Shown: positions 48,596 through 58,310 of the stretch, piece by piece | Layout: every line of letters begins with the position of its first letter | Numbering within the stretch: position 1 is the first letter of the stretch | Assembly: GCA_001940855.1 (NCBI GenBank) | Contig: MSGS01000031.1 | Location: 265,199 to 329,198, forward strand | Direction of reading: 5' to 3' | Length of the DNA: 64,000 nt | Origin: Christensenellaceae bacterium Phil1 | GTDB taxonomy: Bacteria; Bacillota; Clostridia; Christensenellales; CAG-138 | Program-made: the position numbers and the translations under genes | Notes under the pieces: generated by a model | The model's database searches: none | What the model was told of the DNA's origin: nothing | The model's input: only the letters and a program-made list of their open reading frames with translations

Positions 48596-49923
48596 ACGCC
48601 GGCACTCTTTATGCCCCGGCGGCAGAAGTATATGGATATAGCCGTAGCAACGCACCAGCCTATTGGCCAAGCAAGCCATATTCCGGTAGAACCGAGCGCC
48701 GTGCCGGACAATACTACTGCAAGCGCTACTCTGAGCAAAAGGTCAGTAAACGTTGACGCCATAAACTGCTTCATCCGTCCCGAGCCGCGCAGCACACCAT
48801 CCGCAACAAGTTTTGCAGATACCACAATATAGAACGGCGCAAGAATGCGGAGATATGTTACGGATGTTTTCAGCGCAAGCTCTGTCGGATTCTCCAGGAA
48901 CAGCATCGAAAGCTTATCCCCAAAGAAGAAATACAGCGCAATCAGCGGAACTGACAGCATCCATACCATCTTTGTTCCGGCCCAGTATCCGCTCTTTACC
49001 CTATCGCATTTGCCTGCGCCTATGTTTTGCGCCGTGAAGTTGGATACGCCGTTGCCAAGCGTTGTGAATGATGTTATAACAAGATTGTTCAGCTTAACGC
49101 CGGATGAATATCCCGCCATAACGGCAGTACCGAATGTGTTTATAACGCCCTGAATTATTATGTTGCCCACCGAAATAAAGCTTTGCTGCAGAACGCTCGG
49201 TATTGCTATTCTGGCTATTTTGCCCAGTATTTCACCGGAGAACAGCGGCGCGCGTTCCTCCGTTTCAACTGTTTTCAGCCTTGCAAAAACAAATACCAGC
49301 GCCAATATGCAACTAACGCCCTGGCATATGAAAGTTGCCCATGCAACGCCGGCTACGCCCATCTTAAACGCCGTAACGAACAATATGTCCGCACCAATGT
49401 TGCTGAGCGACGATGCCGCAAGGAAGTAGAACGGCGTTTTGGAATCGCCAAGCGCGGAGAATATGCCCGTTGCAACATTATAGAAGAACACAAACGGAAG
49501 TCCGAAAATGTATATGCGGAGATACAGCGCCGAATCAGCCATTACCTCGGCAGGAGTATTGATAAGCAGCAGCATCTTTTCATCAAGCGGCAGCCCTGCC
49601 ACCATAAGCACAGCGCACAGCACTCCGCTGGCAATAAACGTGGTAGAAACAGCCGTTTTCATGTCCTTCATGCGCTTTGCGCCGAAGAACTGCGCTACGA
49701 CCACCGATCCGCCAATATTACAGCCGAACGCAAACGCGATGAATATAAGCGTTATTTCATAGCTGTTGCCAACGGCTGCAAGCGCATTTTCGCCTATGAA
49801 CTTGCCCGCAACAAGGCTGTCTGCAATATTATAAAGCTGCTGGAATATTATGCTGCCAAACAGCGGCAGGCAAAACCTCCACAGTACCTTTTCGCTCTTT
49901 CCGACGGTAAGATCGTTATTCAT
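48592..49923 (-). CDS. MATE family efflux transporter
   Basis: A twelve-helix MATE exporter of 443 residues from the ATG at 49923; in-frame ATG codons at 49953 and 49971 are alternatives but the family begins near NDLTVGKSEKVLWRF. PLFGSIIFQQLYNIADSLVAGKF with the Asp-containing first helix and the repeated LAAVGNSYEIT strip are typical of the NorM/DinF group. Exports cationic compounds in exchange for Na+ or H+. Substrate unknown. Its stop overlaps the riboswitch promoter, so it is not controlled by it. Confidence 0.9.
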   Translation of the reverse strand: MNNDLTVGKSEKVLWRFCLPLFGSIIFQQLYNIADSLVAGKFIGENALAAVGNSYEITLIFIAFAFGCNIGGSVVVAQFFGAKRMKDMKTAVSTTFIASGVLCAVLMVAGLPLDEKMLLLINTPAEVMADSALYLRIYIFGLPFVFFYNVATGIFSALGDSKTPFYFLAASSLSNIGADILFVTAFKMGVAGVAWATFICQGVSCILALVFVFARLKTVETEERAPLFSGEILGKIARIAIPSVLQQSFISVGNIIIQGVINTFGTAVMAGYSSGVKLNNLVITSFTTLGNGVSNFTAQNIGAGKCDRVKSGYWAGTKMVWMLSVPLIALYFFFGDKLSMLFLENPTELALKTSVTYLRILAPFYIVVSAKLVADGVLRGSGRMKQFMASTFTDLLLRVALAVVLSGTALGSTGIWLAWPIGWCVATAISIYFCRRGIKSAGV

Positions 49924-50081
49924 AATTTTATCCCACCCCACAGCATTATTCATATGCAGCAATTCCTGCATAACTCACGAGCCCATATTATATTCCCTCT
50001 CCTTATTTTTATCAAGGTGTCTTGCAATAAATAGTTGCGGCTATGTATAATATGGATATTATATGTTGATTGGGATGCGCA

Positions 50082-52709
50082 ATGAAACGACTGACCATAG
50101 GCATTTTGGCCCATGTGGACTCCGGCAAAACGACCCTCAGCGAAGCCATGCTTTATGCAAGCGGCACGCTTAGAAAGCTTGGCCGCGTGGACCACGGCAA
50201 TGCCTTTTTAGATACACACGCGCTTGAAAAGCAGCGCGGTATAACCATTTTTTCCAAGCAAGCGGAACTTAACTATTCCGGTTGCACTTTTACGTTGCTT
50301 GATACTCCCGGTCATGTTGACTTTTCTGCCGAAACCGAACGTGCGCTCGGCGCAATGGATTATGCCATACTGGTTATAAGCGCACCCGACGGGGTTCAGA
50401 GCCATACGGAAACGCTTTTTCGCCTGCTGAAACGCGCAGGCGTGCCTACATTTGTATTCGTGAACAAAACCGATATCTCATCAAAGTCCCGCTCTGAAAT
50501 TTTAGCTGAATTAACTAAGCTTTCGGCAGGCTTCATTGATTTTTCAGCCGATAGGCCAATAAATGATTTTTACGAGGAGTTAGCCACCTGTTCCGAGGAC
50601 ATGCTGAACGAGTATCTGGCCGAAGGCATTATAAGCGATGAGAAGATTGCATCCGCCGTAAAAAGCCGCCTTGTGTTCCCCTGCTGCTTCGGTTCCGCGC
50701 TAAAGCTGAGCGGTGTAGACGGATTCCTTGATTGTATAGCACGCTATACTTTACCTATAACCGGAAACGCCAAATTCGGCGCGAAAGTATTCAAAATAGC
50801 AACCGATGCTCAGGGCGCGCGGCTTACATTTATTAAAGTTACATCCGGAAGCCTGAAGGTAAAATCAATTCTTTCGGGCACAGACGGCAGCAAAACATGG
50901 AATGAAAAAGCCGACCAACTCAGGATATATTCCGGCGCAAAGTTCAGAACCGTTGATGAAGCATTTGCCGGCAGCGTATGCGCCGTATGTGGGCTTACAC
51001 GTGCAAAACCGGGCGACGGGCTTGGCATAGAGCCGCCCGCACCAAAGCCTATGCTTGAACCTGTGCTCACATACAGCGTCCAGCTTGGCAATGGACTTGA
51101 CGCCGCAAAAGCACTTGCCGCATTAAAAAGGCTTGAGGACGAGGACCCCGAACTGCACATAATATGGGACGAACGGCTAAAGGAGATACACGTTCGCCTT
51201 ATGGGCGAAATACAGCTTGAAGTGCTGCAAAGCCTTATGAAGAGCCGTTTCAATATGGATATATCCTTCAGCCAGGGCGGCATACTCTATAAGGAAACCA
51301 TTGCAAACAAGGTTGAAGGCGTTGGCCATTATGAACCGCTGCGGCATTATGCAGAAGTGCATTTGATATTAGAACCGCTCAAGCGCGGCAGCGGGCTTGT
51401 TTTTGCGTCAAAATGTCCTGAAGACAAGCTGGATAAGAATTGGCAGCGGCTTATACTTACGCACCTTATGGAAAAAACACATATTGGCGTACTCACCGGT
51501 TCACCTATAACTGATATAAAAATAACCCTTGTCTCTGGACGCTCGCATATTAAACATACCGAAGGCGGGGACTTTAGGCAGGCCACATATCGCGCCGTAA
51601 GGCAGGGACTTATGCAGGCGGAAAATGTACTGCTTGAGCCGTGGTACGAATTCAGCCTTACTATACCCGACGAATATATAGGCCGCGCACTGAACGATAT
51701 GCAGCTTATGTGCGCCGATTTCAGCGCACCCGAGCAAGGCGAGTCATCCGCCACCATACGTGGTTTTGCGCCCGTTTCTGCCATGCAGGGCTATTTTTCC
51801 CAGCTTGCGCTGTATACCCGCGGCATGGGCAAGCTCAGTCTTATCGGCAGCGAATATCGGGAATGCCATAACAGCGCGGAAGTAATAAGCCAAATTGGCT
51901 ATGATGTCGAAGCAGATACATTCAACACGGCCGATTCCGTGTTTTGCAGCCACGGCGCTGGCCATACCGTAAAATGGGACAAAGTATTTGACAATATGCA
52001 CCTGGAGCGTGCACTACGGCCGCAAGCCAAGCCTTACACCATATCTGATATACCGACATATCGCCCGCTATCCCGTGCGGACGAAGCGGAGCTTATCAGA
52101 ATATACGAGCGTACATACGGCCCGATAAAGAACGACCCGCTTGCCGCATTCCGTAGGACTTCGCCTAAGCAATCCCAAAGCACAGCCGAACTTTGTCCCT
52201 TCCCCACCGGGCCGGACTATCTATTGGTAGACGGATACAACATAATATTCGCATGGGATGACCTTTCCGCCATTGCAAAGGATAACATGGACTTGGCACG
52301 AAGTAAGCTGATAAACCTGATGTGCAACTATAAAGGCGTAAGACAATGCGAATTGATACTTGTATTCGATGCATACCGCATAAAAGGGCATGTCGGCAGC
52401 ATAGAAAAGGTGAATAACATAACCGTGGTATATACTAAAGAGGCCGAAACGGCCGATACATACATTGAAAAAGCCACGCACGAATTGAGCAGGAACTACC
52501 GAGTGGAAGTTGCAACCTCGGACCGAATGGAGCAAATAATCATTACCGGCAACGGCGCAGCGCGGCTCAGTGCTAATGAGTTCAGAAAGCAGGTAGATGC
52601 AGCCGTAGCTGCAATGCGGGATTTGATGGAAGAATATGCGCTGCGTGAAAAACCATCGGCAAAGCTGGCACAAGGCCGCATAGTCGGTCTTGATGCGCCT
52701 GAAAAATAA
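50082..52709 (+). CDS. TetM-like translational GTPase fused to a YacP-type NYN nuclease domain
   Basis: An EF-G/TetM-like factor with an extra C-terminal domain. The G motifs are HVDSGKT (11-17), the RGIT switch, DTPGHVDF and NKTD; domains II-V follow, with the family's PVLTYSVQ and EIQLEVL strips. From about residue 708 on comes an NYN (PIN-like) domain: DYLLVDGYNIIFAW, ILVFDAYRIKG, ADTYIEK and VATSDRMEQ, with the acidic residues of a metal-dependent RNase. Members of the TetM group free ribosomes from drugs; this fused form is a known Clostridia architecture whose role is unproven, so tetracycline resistance should not be assumed. The ATG at 50082 has a weak site; a TTG at 50070 is possible. 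Confidence 0.85.
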   Translation: MKRLTIGILAHVDSGKTTLSEAMLYASGTLRKLGRVDHGNAFLDTHALEKQRGITIFSKQAELNYSGCTFTLLDTPGHVDFSAETERALGAMDYAILVISAPDGVQSHTETLFRLLKRAGVPTFVFVNKTDISSKSRSEILAELTKLSAGFIDFSADRPINDFYEELATCSEDMLNEYLAEGIISDEKIASAVKSRLVFPCCFGSALKLSGVDGFLDCIARYTLPITGNAKFGAKVFKIATDAQGARLTFIKVTSGSLKVKSILSGTDGSKTWNEKADQLRIYSGAKFRTVDEAFAGSVCAVCGLTRAKPGDGLGIEPPAPKPMLEPVLTYSVQLGNGLDAAKALAALKRLEDEDPELHIIWDERLKEIHVRLMGEIQLEVLQSLMKSRFNMDISFSQGGILYKETIANKVEGVGHYEPLRHYAEVHLILEPLKRGSGLVFASKCPEDKLDKNWQRLILTHLMEKTHIGVLTGSPITDIKITLVSGRSHIKHTEGGDFRQATYRAVRQGLMQAENVLLEPWYEFSLTIPDEYIGRALNDMQLMCADFSAPEQGESSATIRGFAPVSAMQGYFSQLALYTRGMGKLSLIGSEYRECHNSAEVISQIGYDVEADTFNTADSVFCSHGAGHTVKWDKVFDNMHLERALRPQAKPYTISDIPTYRPLSRADEAELIRIYERTYGPIKNDPLAAFRRTSPKQSQSTAELCPFPTGPDYLLVDGYNIIFAWDDLSAIAKDNMDLARSKLINLMCNYKGVRQCELILVFDAYRIKGHVGSIEKVNNITVVYTKEAETADTYIEKATHELSRNYRVEVATSDRMEQIIITGNGAARLSANEFRKQVDAAVAAMRDLMEEYALREKPSAKLAQGRIVGLDAPEK

Positions 52710-52720
52710 TAATCATCTAC

Positions 52721-52752
52721 AAACAAAGACCCGATCGCTCGGGTCTTTGTTT
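52721..52752. terminator. bidirectional terminator
   Basis: AAACAAAGACCCGA pairs perfectly with TCGGGTCTTTGTTT over 4 bases. It lies between the convergent GTPase and symporter genes, and both strands end in T-rich sequence. Confidence 0.88.
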
Positions 52753-52795
52753 GTACTGTTAAGTACAAAAGGAACTATATGAGTAAGATTTAGGA

Positions 52796-54217
52796 TTACT
52801 CTACTACCTTTATCTCCTTGTTCTTCTTGCCAAAGTAGGTCAAAGAAACAACTATGCCGCCGCACGCTATAAGACCGATAACGTTGGGGATAACCATCAG
52901 CTGATTGAACATATCGCTCAGTTCCCAAACCAGATCGTTGGAAGCAAGGGTGCCGAGGAATATGAACGCCAGAGAGATCACGTTGTAAACGATAACGGCG
53001 ATCTTTTCGGTCTTTTCATTCTTGCCGAACAGATAGCAAACGTTGATCTTGCCGAACATGTTCCAGCCAAGAACGGTGGAGAATGCAAAGAAGAACAGCC
53101 CGATGGCTATGAAGATGTTGCCGCCGGCTTCGCCAAGCAGAGTGCCGAAGGCAGTCTGTGCAAGGTTGGTTTTGTTGATAGCTTCGGGGATAGTGCCGTC
53201 GGCCAGTATGCCGCCCTTGGTGTAAAGAGTGATAACAACGGTCAGCGCGGTTATGGTCAGAACAACAAAGGTATCGATGAACACGCCGATCATGGCGACG
53301 GTGCCCTGCTCATGAGGATCCTTAACGTTAGCCTGCGCATGCGCATGCGGAGTTGAACCCATACCTGCTTCGTTGGAGAACAGGCCGCGCTTTGCGCCCT
53401 GAGATACAGCCTTCTTTATGGCCGCGCCGAACGCACCGCCAACGATGGCCTGCGGAGCAAATGCATACTTGAATATAAGGCCGAAAGCTTCGGGAACCTT
53501 AGTGATGTTGGCAAACAGGATCACCAAACCTCCAAGGAGATAGAAAGCAGCCATTACAGGAACTACCTTTTCGGTAACGGAAGCAAGACGATCCATGCCG
53601 CCAAGGAATATGAAGCCCGCAACAACGACCAGCACAATGCCGATTATCCAGGAAGGAATGCCGAAGGCAGTCTGTGCGGTGGAGCCGATGGAGTTGGACT
53701 GAACCATGCAGCCAAAGAAGCCGAGAGCCAGTATTATAGCTATTGCGAAGAAGCCTGCAAGTATTTTGCCGAAGGTACCCTTGAAGGCGGTGCGGATGTA
53801 ATAAACAGGGCCGCCGAGAACTTCGCCGTTATCCTTAACAACGCGGGTCTTCTGGGCAAGCACGGCTTCAGCATAAATGGTGGCCATGCCGAGGAATGCG
53901 ATTATCCACATCCAGAATATGGCGCCGGGGCCGCCTACGAGGATGGCGCCGCAGGCACCGACTATGTTACCGGTACCTACCTGAGCCGCGATAGCGGTCG
54001 CAAGAGCCTGGAAAGAGCTCATACCGCCGCCCTGCTTGCCGCCCTTGAGGGACAGCTTGCCGAACACGTTCTTCATGCCTTCGCCGAAGCAGCGAACCTG
54101 CACGAACTTGGTGCGGATGGAGAAGTACAGGCCGCATCCTAAGAGCAGCACAATGAGTACATAGTCAGACAGATACGCATTGATCGTCTGCACAATGGGG
54201 AGCAGAATGTCGTTCAT
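52796..54217 (-). CDS. alanine/glycine:cation symporter (AGCS, AlsT-like), copy 1
   Basis: A 473-residue sodium- or proton-coupled amino acid carrier of about 11 helices. The AGCS mark GTGNIVGACGAILVGGPGAIFWMW is split in the first half (only partly quoted), and SNEAGMGSTPHAHA is the second signature. It is very similar to the carrier at 54.6 kb, differing at only scattered positions and the C-terminal tail. It has its own promoter and a terminator shared with the GTPase gene. Substrate is probably alanine, glycine or a related amino acid. Confidence 0.92.
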   Translation of the reverse strand: MNDILLPIVQTINAYLSDYVLIVLLLGCGLYFSIRTKFVQVRCFGEGMKNVFGKLSLKGGKQGGGMSSFQALATAIAAQVGTGNIVGACGAILVGGPGAIFWMWIIAFLGMATIYAEAVLAQKTRVVKDNGEVLGGPVYYIRTAFKGTFGKILAGFFAIAIILALGFFGCMVQSNSIGSTAQTAFGIPSWIIGIVLVVVAGFIFLGGMDRLASVTEKVVPVMAAFYLLGGLVILFANITKVPEAFGLIFKYAFAPQAIVGGAFGAAIKKAVSQGAKRGLFSNEAGMGSTPHAHAQANVKDPHEQGTVAMIGVFIDTFVVLTITALTVVITLYTKGGILADGTIPEAINKTNLAQTAFGTLLGEAGGNIFIAIGLFFFAFSTVLGWNMFGKINVCYLFGKNEKTEKIAVIVYNVISLAFIFLGTLASNDLVWELSDMFNQLMVIPNVIGLIACGGIVVSLTYFGKKNKEIKVVE

Positions 54218-54293
54218 GTTTGTGATATTCCTCCTAATGATTTACCAAGACAGTTAAAGAACACCCCTATTCTTTTTCGCTCGGATTATTATC

Positions 54294-54322
54294 AGTTTAC
54301 TAAATAATAACCATCTTCTCAA
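54294..54322 (-). promoter_or_regulatory. promoter of symporter copy 1, conserved with copy 2
   Basis: TTGAGA and TAAACT lie 17 bases apart on the minus strand. The -10 region TTTAGTAAACTGATA recurs upstream of copy 2, as does a downstream AAGAATAGGGGTGTTCTT block. The rest of the 425-base gap is AT-rich and shows no gene. Confidence 0.68.
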
Positions 54323-54584
54323 TGGTTTTTACGATTGAAAAAATAGATTAAAAAATTTATGCTGCGTTATAAAGACATGCAAATATAAATAATTTAACAC
54401 AATTACGCCATATTTATCATAATTTCAGCCAATATTCAGTTTTGCGTTTCCGTAACTTTCTTTGTATTTTTTCGAAAACAATAAAATAAATTTCTTTTGC
54501 TTTTTGTATGATGTTTAGTTCCTGTTAAGGGATATAAAGGCATGCAAATGTCATTTTTACGTTTGGGGCATGTTTTGGATATAA

Positions 54585-54616
54585 AGAAACGGCGCTGCCG
54601 AAGCCGCGCCGTTCTT
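54585..54616 (-). terminator. terminator of symporter copy 2
   Basis: AACGGCGC pairs with GCGCCGTT over 10 bases, and the minus-strand tail is TTTCTTT. It lies 27 bases after the stop. Confidence 0.75.
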
Positions 54617-54642
54617 CACTCATTCTATTCTATAAGGAAATG

Positions 54643-56064
54643 TTATTCTATAACCTTTATCTGGTCCTTCTTCTTGTTGAAGTGCGTCAGGGAAACAACC
54701 AGACCGCCGCACGCTATAAGACCGATAACGTTGGGGATAACCATCAGCTGATTGAACATATCGCTCAGTTCCCAAACCAGATCGTTGGAAGCAAGGGTGC
54801 CGAGGAATATGAATATCAGAGAGATTACGGTGTAAACAGTTGTGGCGATCTTCTCACTCTTAGCATTCTTACCGAAGAGGTAAGCCACGTTGATCTTGCC
54901 GAACATGTTCCAGCCGAGAACGGTGGAGAACGCGAAGAAGAACAGCGCTATGGCTATGAAGATGTTACCGCCGGCTTCGCCAAGCAGAGTGCCGAAAGCA
55001 GTCTGTGCAAGGTTGGTCTTGTTGATAGCTTCGGGTATGGTGCCGTCCGCCAGTATGCCGCCCTTGGTGTAAAGGGTGATAACAACGGTCAGAGCAGTGA
55101 TGGTCAGAACAACAAAGGTATCGATGAACACACCGATCATGGCAACAGTACCCTGCTCATGAGGATCCTTAACATTAGCCTGCGCATGCGCATGAGGGGT
55201 AGAACCCATACCGGCTTCGTTGGAGAACAGACCGCGCTTTGCGCCCTGGGAAATAGCCTTCTTTATGGCTACGCCGAACGCACCGCCGATGATCGCCTGG
55301 GGCTCAAACGCATACCTGAAGATCATACCGAAAGCTTCGGGAACCTTGGTGATGTTGGCGAAGAATATAATAAGACCGCCAAGGAGATAGAACGTAGCCA
55401 TAACGGGGACGAGCTTTTCGGTAACGGAAGCAAGACGATCCATACCGCCAAGGAATATGAAGCCCGCTATAACAACCAGCGCAATACCTATTATCCAGGA
55501 AGGAATGCCAAAGGCAGTCTGAGCAGTGGAACCGATGGAGTTGGACTGAACCATGCAGCCGAAGAAGCCAAGGGCAAGTATGATGGCGATGGCGAAGAAG
55601 CCGGCCAGTATTTTGCCAAAGGTGCCCTTGAAGGCAGTGCGGATGTAGTAAACGGGACCGCCGTGTACTTCACCGTTTTCCTTAACAATACGGGTCTTCT
55701 GGGCCAGAACAGCTTCAGCATAGATGGTGGCCATGCCAAGGAAGGCAATTATCCACATCCAGAATATTGCGCCGGGGCCGCCTACGAGGATGGCGCCGCT
55801 GGCACCGACTATGTTACCGGTACCAACCTGAGCCGCGATTGCGGTTGCCAGAGCCTGGAAAGAGCTCATGCCTCCGCCCTGCTTGCCGCCCTTGAGGGAC
55901 AGCTTGCCGAACACGTTCTTCATGCCTTCGCCGAAGCAGCGAACCTGCACGAACTTGGTGCGGATGGAGAAGTAGAGGCCGCAGCCTAAAAGCAGCACTA
56001 CAAGTACGTAGTCAGACAGATACGCATTGATCGTCTGCACAATGGGGAGCAGAATGTCGTTCAT
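54643..56064 (-). CDS. alanine/glycine:cation symporter (AGCS, AlsT-like), copy 2
   Basis: A 473-residue AGCS carrier with the same start (MNDILLPIVQTINAYLSDYV) and length as copy 1. Differences are mainly conservative, for example CGAIL versus SGAIL in the first signature, plus a changed C-terminal tail (HFNKKKDQIKVIE). It lies head to tail with copy 1, so the pair is a tandem duplication. Its own promoter and terminator are present, which allows separate control. Confidence 0.92.
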   Translation of the reverse strand: MNDILLPIVQTINAYLSDYVLVVLLLGCGLYFSIRTKFVQVRCFGEGMKNVFGKLSLKGGKQGGGMSSFQALATAIAAQVGTGNIVGASGAILVGGPGAIFWMWIIAFLGMATIYAEAVLAQKTRIVKENGEVHGGPVYYIRTAFKGTFGKILAGFFAIAIILALGFFGCMVQSNSIGSTAQTAFGIPSWIIGIALVVIAGFIFLGGMDRLASVTEKLVPVMATFYLLGGLIIFFANITKVPEAFGMIFRYAFEPQAIIGGAFGVAIKKAISQGAKRGLFSNEAGMGSTPHAHAQANVKDPHEQGTVAMIGVFIDTFVVLTITALTVVITLYTKGGILADGTIPEAINKTNLAQTAFGTLLGEAGGNIFIAIALFFFAFSTVLGWNMFGKINVAYLFGKNAKSEKIATTVYTVISLIFIFLGTLASNDLVWELSDMFNQLMVIPNVIGLIACGGLVVSLTHFNKKKDQIKVIE

Positions 56065-56139
56065 GTTGTGATATTCCTCCTATGATTTGTCCGAGTCAAA
56101 TAAGAACACCCCTATTCTTTTTTGCTCTGATTTAGTATC

Positions 56140-56168
56140 AGTTTACTAAATATTATTACGAATCACAA
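56140..56168 (-). promoter_or_regulatory. promoter of symporter copy 2
   Basis: TTGTGA and TAAACT lie 17 bases apart on the minus strand. The -10 region and the AAGAATAGGGGTGTTCTT block downstream match those of copy 1. Further out to 56450 the gap is AT-rich and I see no gene in it. Confidence 0.65.
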
Positions 56169-56450
56169 TGCTTTTTTCAATGGAAAATTTGAATTAACAT
56201 CTTCTTTATACATGTTATTATTTACACAATACTTATATATTCACTTTGTAATTATTGCTTATATATCTATAATCTCGCATGTTACTGCGTAAATTCCTGT
56301 TTCTTCACATTTCATTTTAATGTTAAAAAACAATTCACAAAGTGTTTGATTTATAGTTAAAATTTCCTTTGCATTTTTTCTGTATAAAGATTTCGTTAAG
56401 AATATATGCTTATGCCTGCCTTATGTTGTATAAGTATGAGTTAATTCGCA

Positions 56451-56477
56451 TAAAAACAGGCCGCTTTCGCGGCCTGT
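56451..56477 (-). terminator. terminator of the ABC exporter operon
   Basis: ACAGGCCGC pairs perfectly with GCGGCCTGT over a GAAA loop, followed by TTTTTATG on the minus strand. Confidence 0.88.
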
Positions 56478-56492
56478 CTGTGACTTTATGCA

Positions 56493-58310
56493 TTATGCTG
56501 CATCATGCTCATATTGAAGCTTATACAGCTTGTAGTATATACCGCCCTTCTCCAGCAGTTCCTGATGCGTGCCTTCTTCAACTATGCGGCCCTTGTGCAT
56601 CACAATTATGTTGTCCGCATTCTGTATTGTGGAAAGCCTGTGCGCGACCATTATGGTTGTGCGCCCTTCCATCAGCTTGCCGAGCGCATCCTGTATAAGC
56701 GATTCTGTTTCGGTGTCTATATTGGCCGTAGCTTCGTCCAATATAAGCACAGACGGCTTGAATGCAAGCGCGCGTGCAAACGATATAAGCTGCCTTTGCC
56801 CTGCCGAGAAAGCCGCTCCGCGCTCTATAACATGGTGCGAATAGCCGCCATCCAGCTTTTCAATAAAGCTTGCCGCATTAACGGTCTTTGCCGCCGCAAT
56901 TATATCCTCATCCGTGATGTTCTTCTCATTCAGGCGGATGTTGTCCTTCACGTCTCCGGTGAACAGGAACACGTCCTGCAGCATCTGGCCTATGTTGCGT
57001 CTAAGATCCTCCAGCTTTATCTTTTTAACGTCTACACCGTCTATGGTTATGCTGCCCTTCTGAATGTCATAATAGCGGCAGATAAGGTTCTGTATTGTGG
57101 TTTTGCCCGCGCCCGTTGCTCCAACGAACGCCACACGCTGCCCGGGTTCAACCGTGAAGGATACATCCTTGAGCACCCAGTCCTCGTCCTTATAGGCAAA
57201 CCAAACATTCTTGAACTCTATTTTGCCCTTAAAGTTATCCATGCTCACCGCATCCGGTGCATTCTCTATCTGCGGTTCCGTATCCAGCAGCCAGAATATG
57301 CGCTCCGCGCAAGCGTTTGCGGATTGTATGGTGTTGAACTGCTCCGCCAGTTCCTGTATGGGCTGGAAGAAATTATTTATGTACCGCTGGAATATTATCA
57401 TAGTGCCTATGGTTATAACGCCGTCTATCGCCATATGTCCGCCAACGAATATCAGTATCGCAAGAGCCGTTATGTTCATAACATACGGCACGGGGCTATA
57501 CAGAGCAAACGCCATAAGTTGTTTCATGTTTATTCCGCGCAGTTCCTCTGTCCTTGCTTCAAAGTCATCCTTAACATCTTTTTCAGCCGTAAACGCCTGC
57601 ACCACCTTCATGCCGGACACATGCTCCGCCACAAAGCCGTTCAGTTCGGATATTTTGGCGCGCATTACGCGGTAAATCTTCCGTGTGGCCTTTCGGAAAA
57701 CAAACGTTGCAACGGTTATGAACGGGATAACGATAAATATATACAGCGACAGTTTAACATTGTAGCTGAGCATCATCACTATAACGCCGCCGAGCACAAA
57801 AAAGCTTTTCAGTATATTCACTATAACGCTCGTGAACATTTCATTCACCGTTTCGCAGTCGTTAGTTACCCTTGTGACCAGCCTGCCTATAGGGTTATCG
57901 TTATAGAAGCCTATGTGTAGCTTCATCATGTGGCTAAATATATCGTTGCGCAGGTTATATATTATCTTTTGCCCCGTTGTGGCCAGTATGCTTGCCTGCG
58001 TATATGTAAGTACCATCACGGCAATAACCGTGCCAAAGTACAATAGGCCAAGCTTTATGACCTTGCTCAGGTCATCTGCCCGCAGTTTTTTCAATTCCTC
58101 TATACTGAAACCATTGCTGGATATCTTTTCATATTTTGCAACGCATTCATCCACCGCTTCGCCCAATATCTGCGGCTGATACAGTTCAAGCCATACCAGC
58201 ACCAGTATTATCGCAAACGCCAGCATAAAATAGCCTATGTACGGCCGCGCGTATCTGAGAAGGCGGCGGTTTGGCGAGAGCGTTTTTTCTTTTGCCTTGC
58301 TCATGCTCAC
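56493..58310 (-). CDS. ABC exporter half-transporter, canonical subunit (YheH/MdlB-like)
   Basis: A 605-residue half-transporter: six helices in the first 330 residues, then an ATPase with Walker A GATGAGKTT, signature FSAGQRQL and Walker B VLILDEATANID with the catalytic Glu. The signature is of the altered FSAGQ kind seen in one half of heterodimeric exporters. It overlaps the upstream half-transporter gene by 4 bases (GTGA); an ATG two codons later is an alternative start. Together they would export drugs, lipids or peptides. Confidence 0.9.
   Translation of the reverse strand: MSMSKAKEKTLSPNRRLLRYARPYIGYFMLAFAIILVLVWLELYQPQILGEAVDECVAKYEKISSNGFSIEELKKLRADDLSKVIKLGLLYFGTVIAVMVLTYTQASILATTGQKIIYNLRNDIFSHMMKLHIGFYNDNPIGRLVTRVTNDCETVNEMFTSVIVNILKSFFVLGGVIVMMLSYNVKLSLYIFIVIPFITVATFVFRKATRKIYRVMRAKISELNGFVAEHVSGMKVVQAFTAEKDVKDDFEARTEELRGINMKQLMAFALYSPVPYVMNITALAILIFVGGHMAIDGVITIGTMIIFQRYINNFFQPIQELAEQFNTIQSANACAERIFWLLDTEPQIENAPDAVSMDNFKGKIEFKNVWFAYKDEDWVLKDVSFTVEPGQRVAFVGATGAGKTTIQNLICRYYDIQKGSITIDGVDVKKIKLEDLRRNIGQMLQDVFLFTGDVKDNIRLNEKNITDEDIIAAAKTVNAASFIEKLDGGYSHHVIERGAAFSAGQRQLISFARALAFKPSVLILDEATANIDTETESLIQDALGKLMEGRTTIMVAHRLSTIQNADNIIVMHKGRIVEEGTHQELLEKGGIYYKLYKLQYEHDAA

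Noticed and set aside
50082..52709. Plain tetracycline resistance gene tet(M)
   Set aside because: The GTPase part is only TetM-like and the protein carries an extra NYN domain; nothing in the context points to drug resistance.
54640..55989. 449-codon plus-strand open frame
   Set aside because: Antisense to the second AGCS symporter gene, with Gly/Asn/Glu-rich content typical of a mirrored membrane gene.
56505..57920. 471-codon plus-strand open frame
   Set aside because: Antisense to the ABC exporter gene; Tyr/His/Arg-rich and without any known motif.
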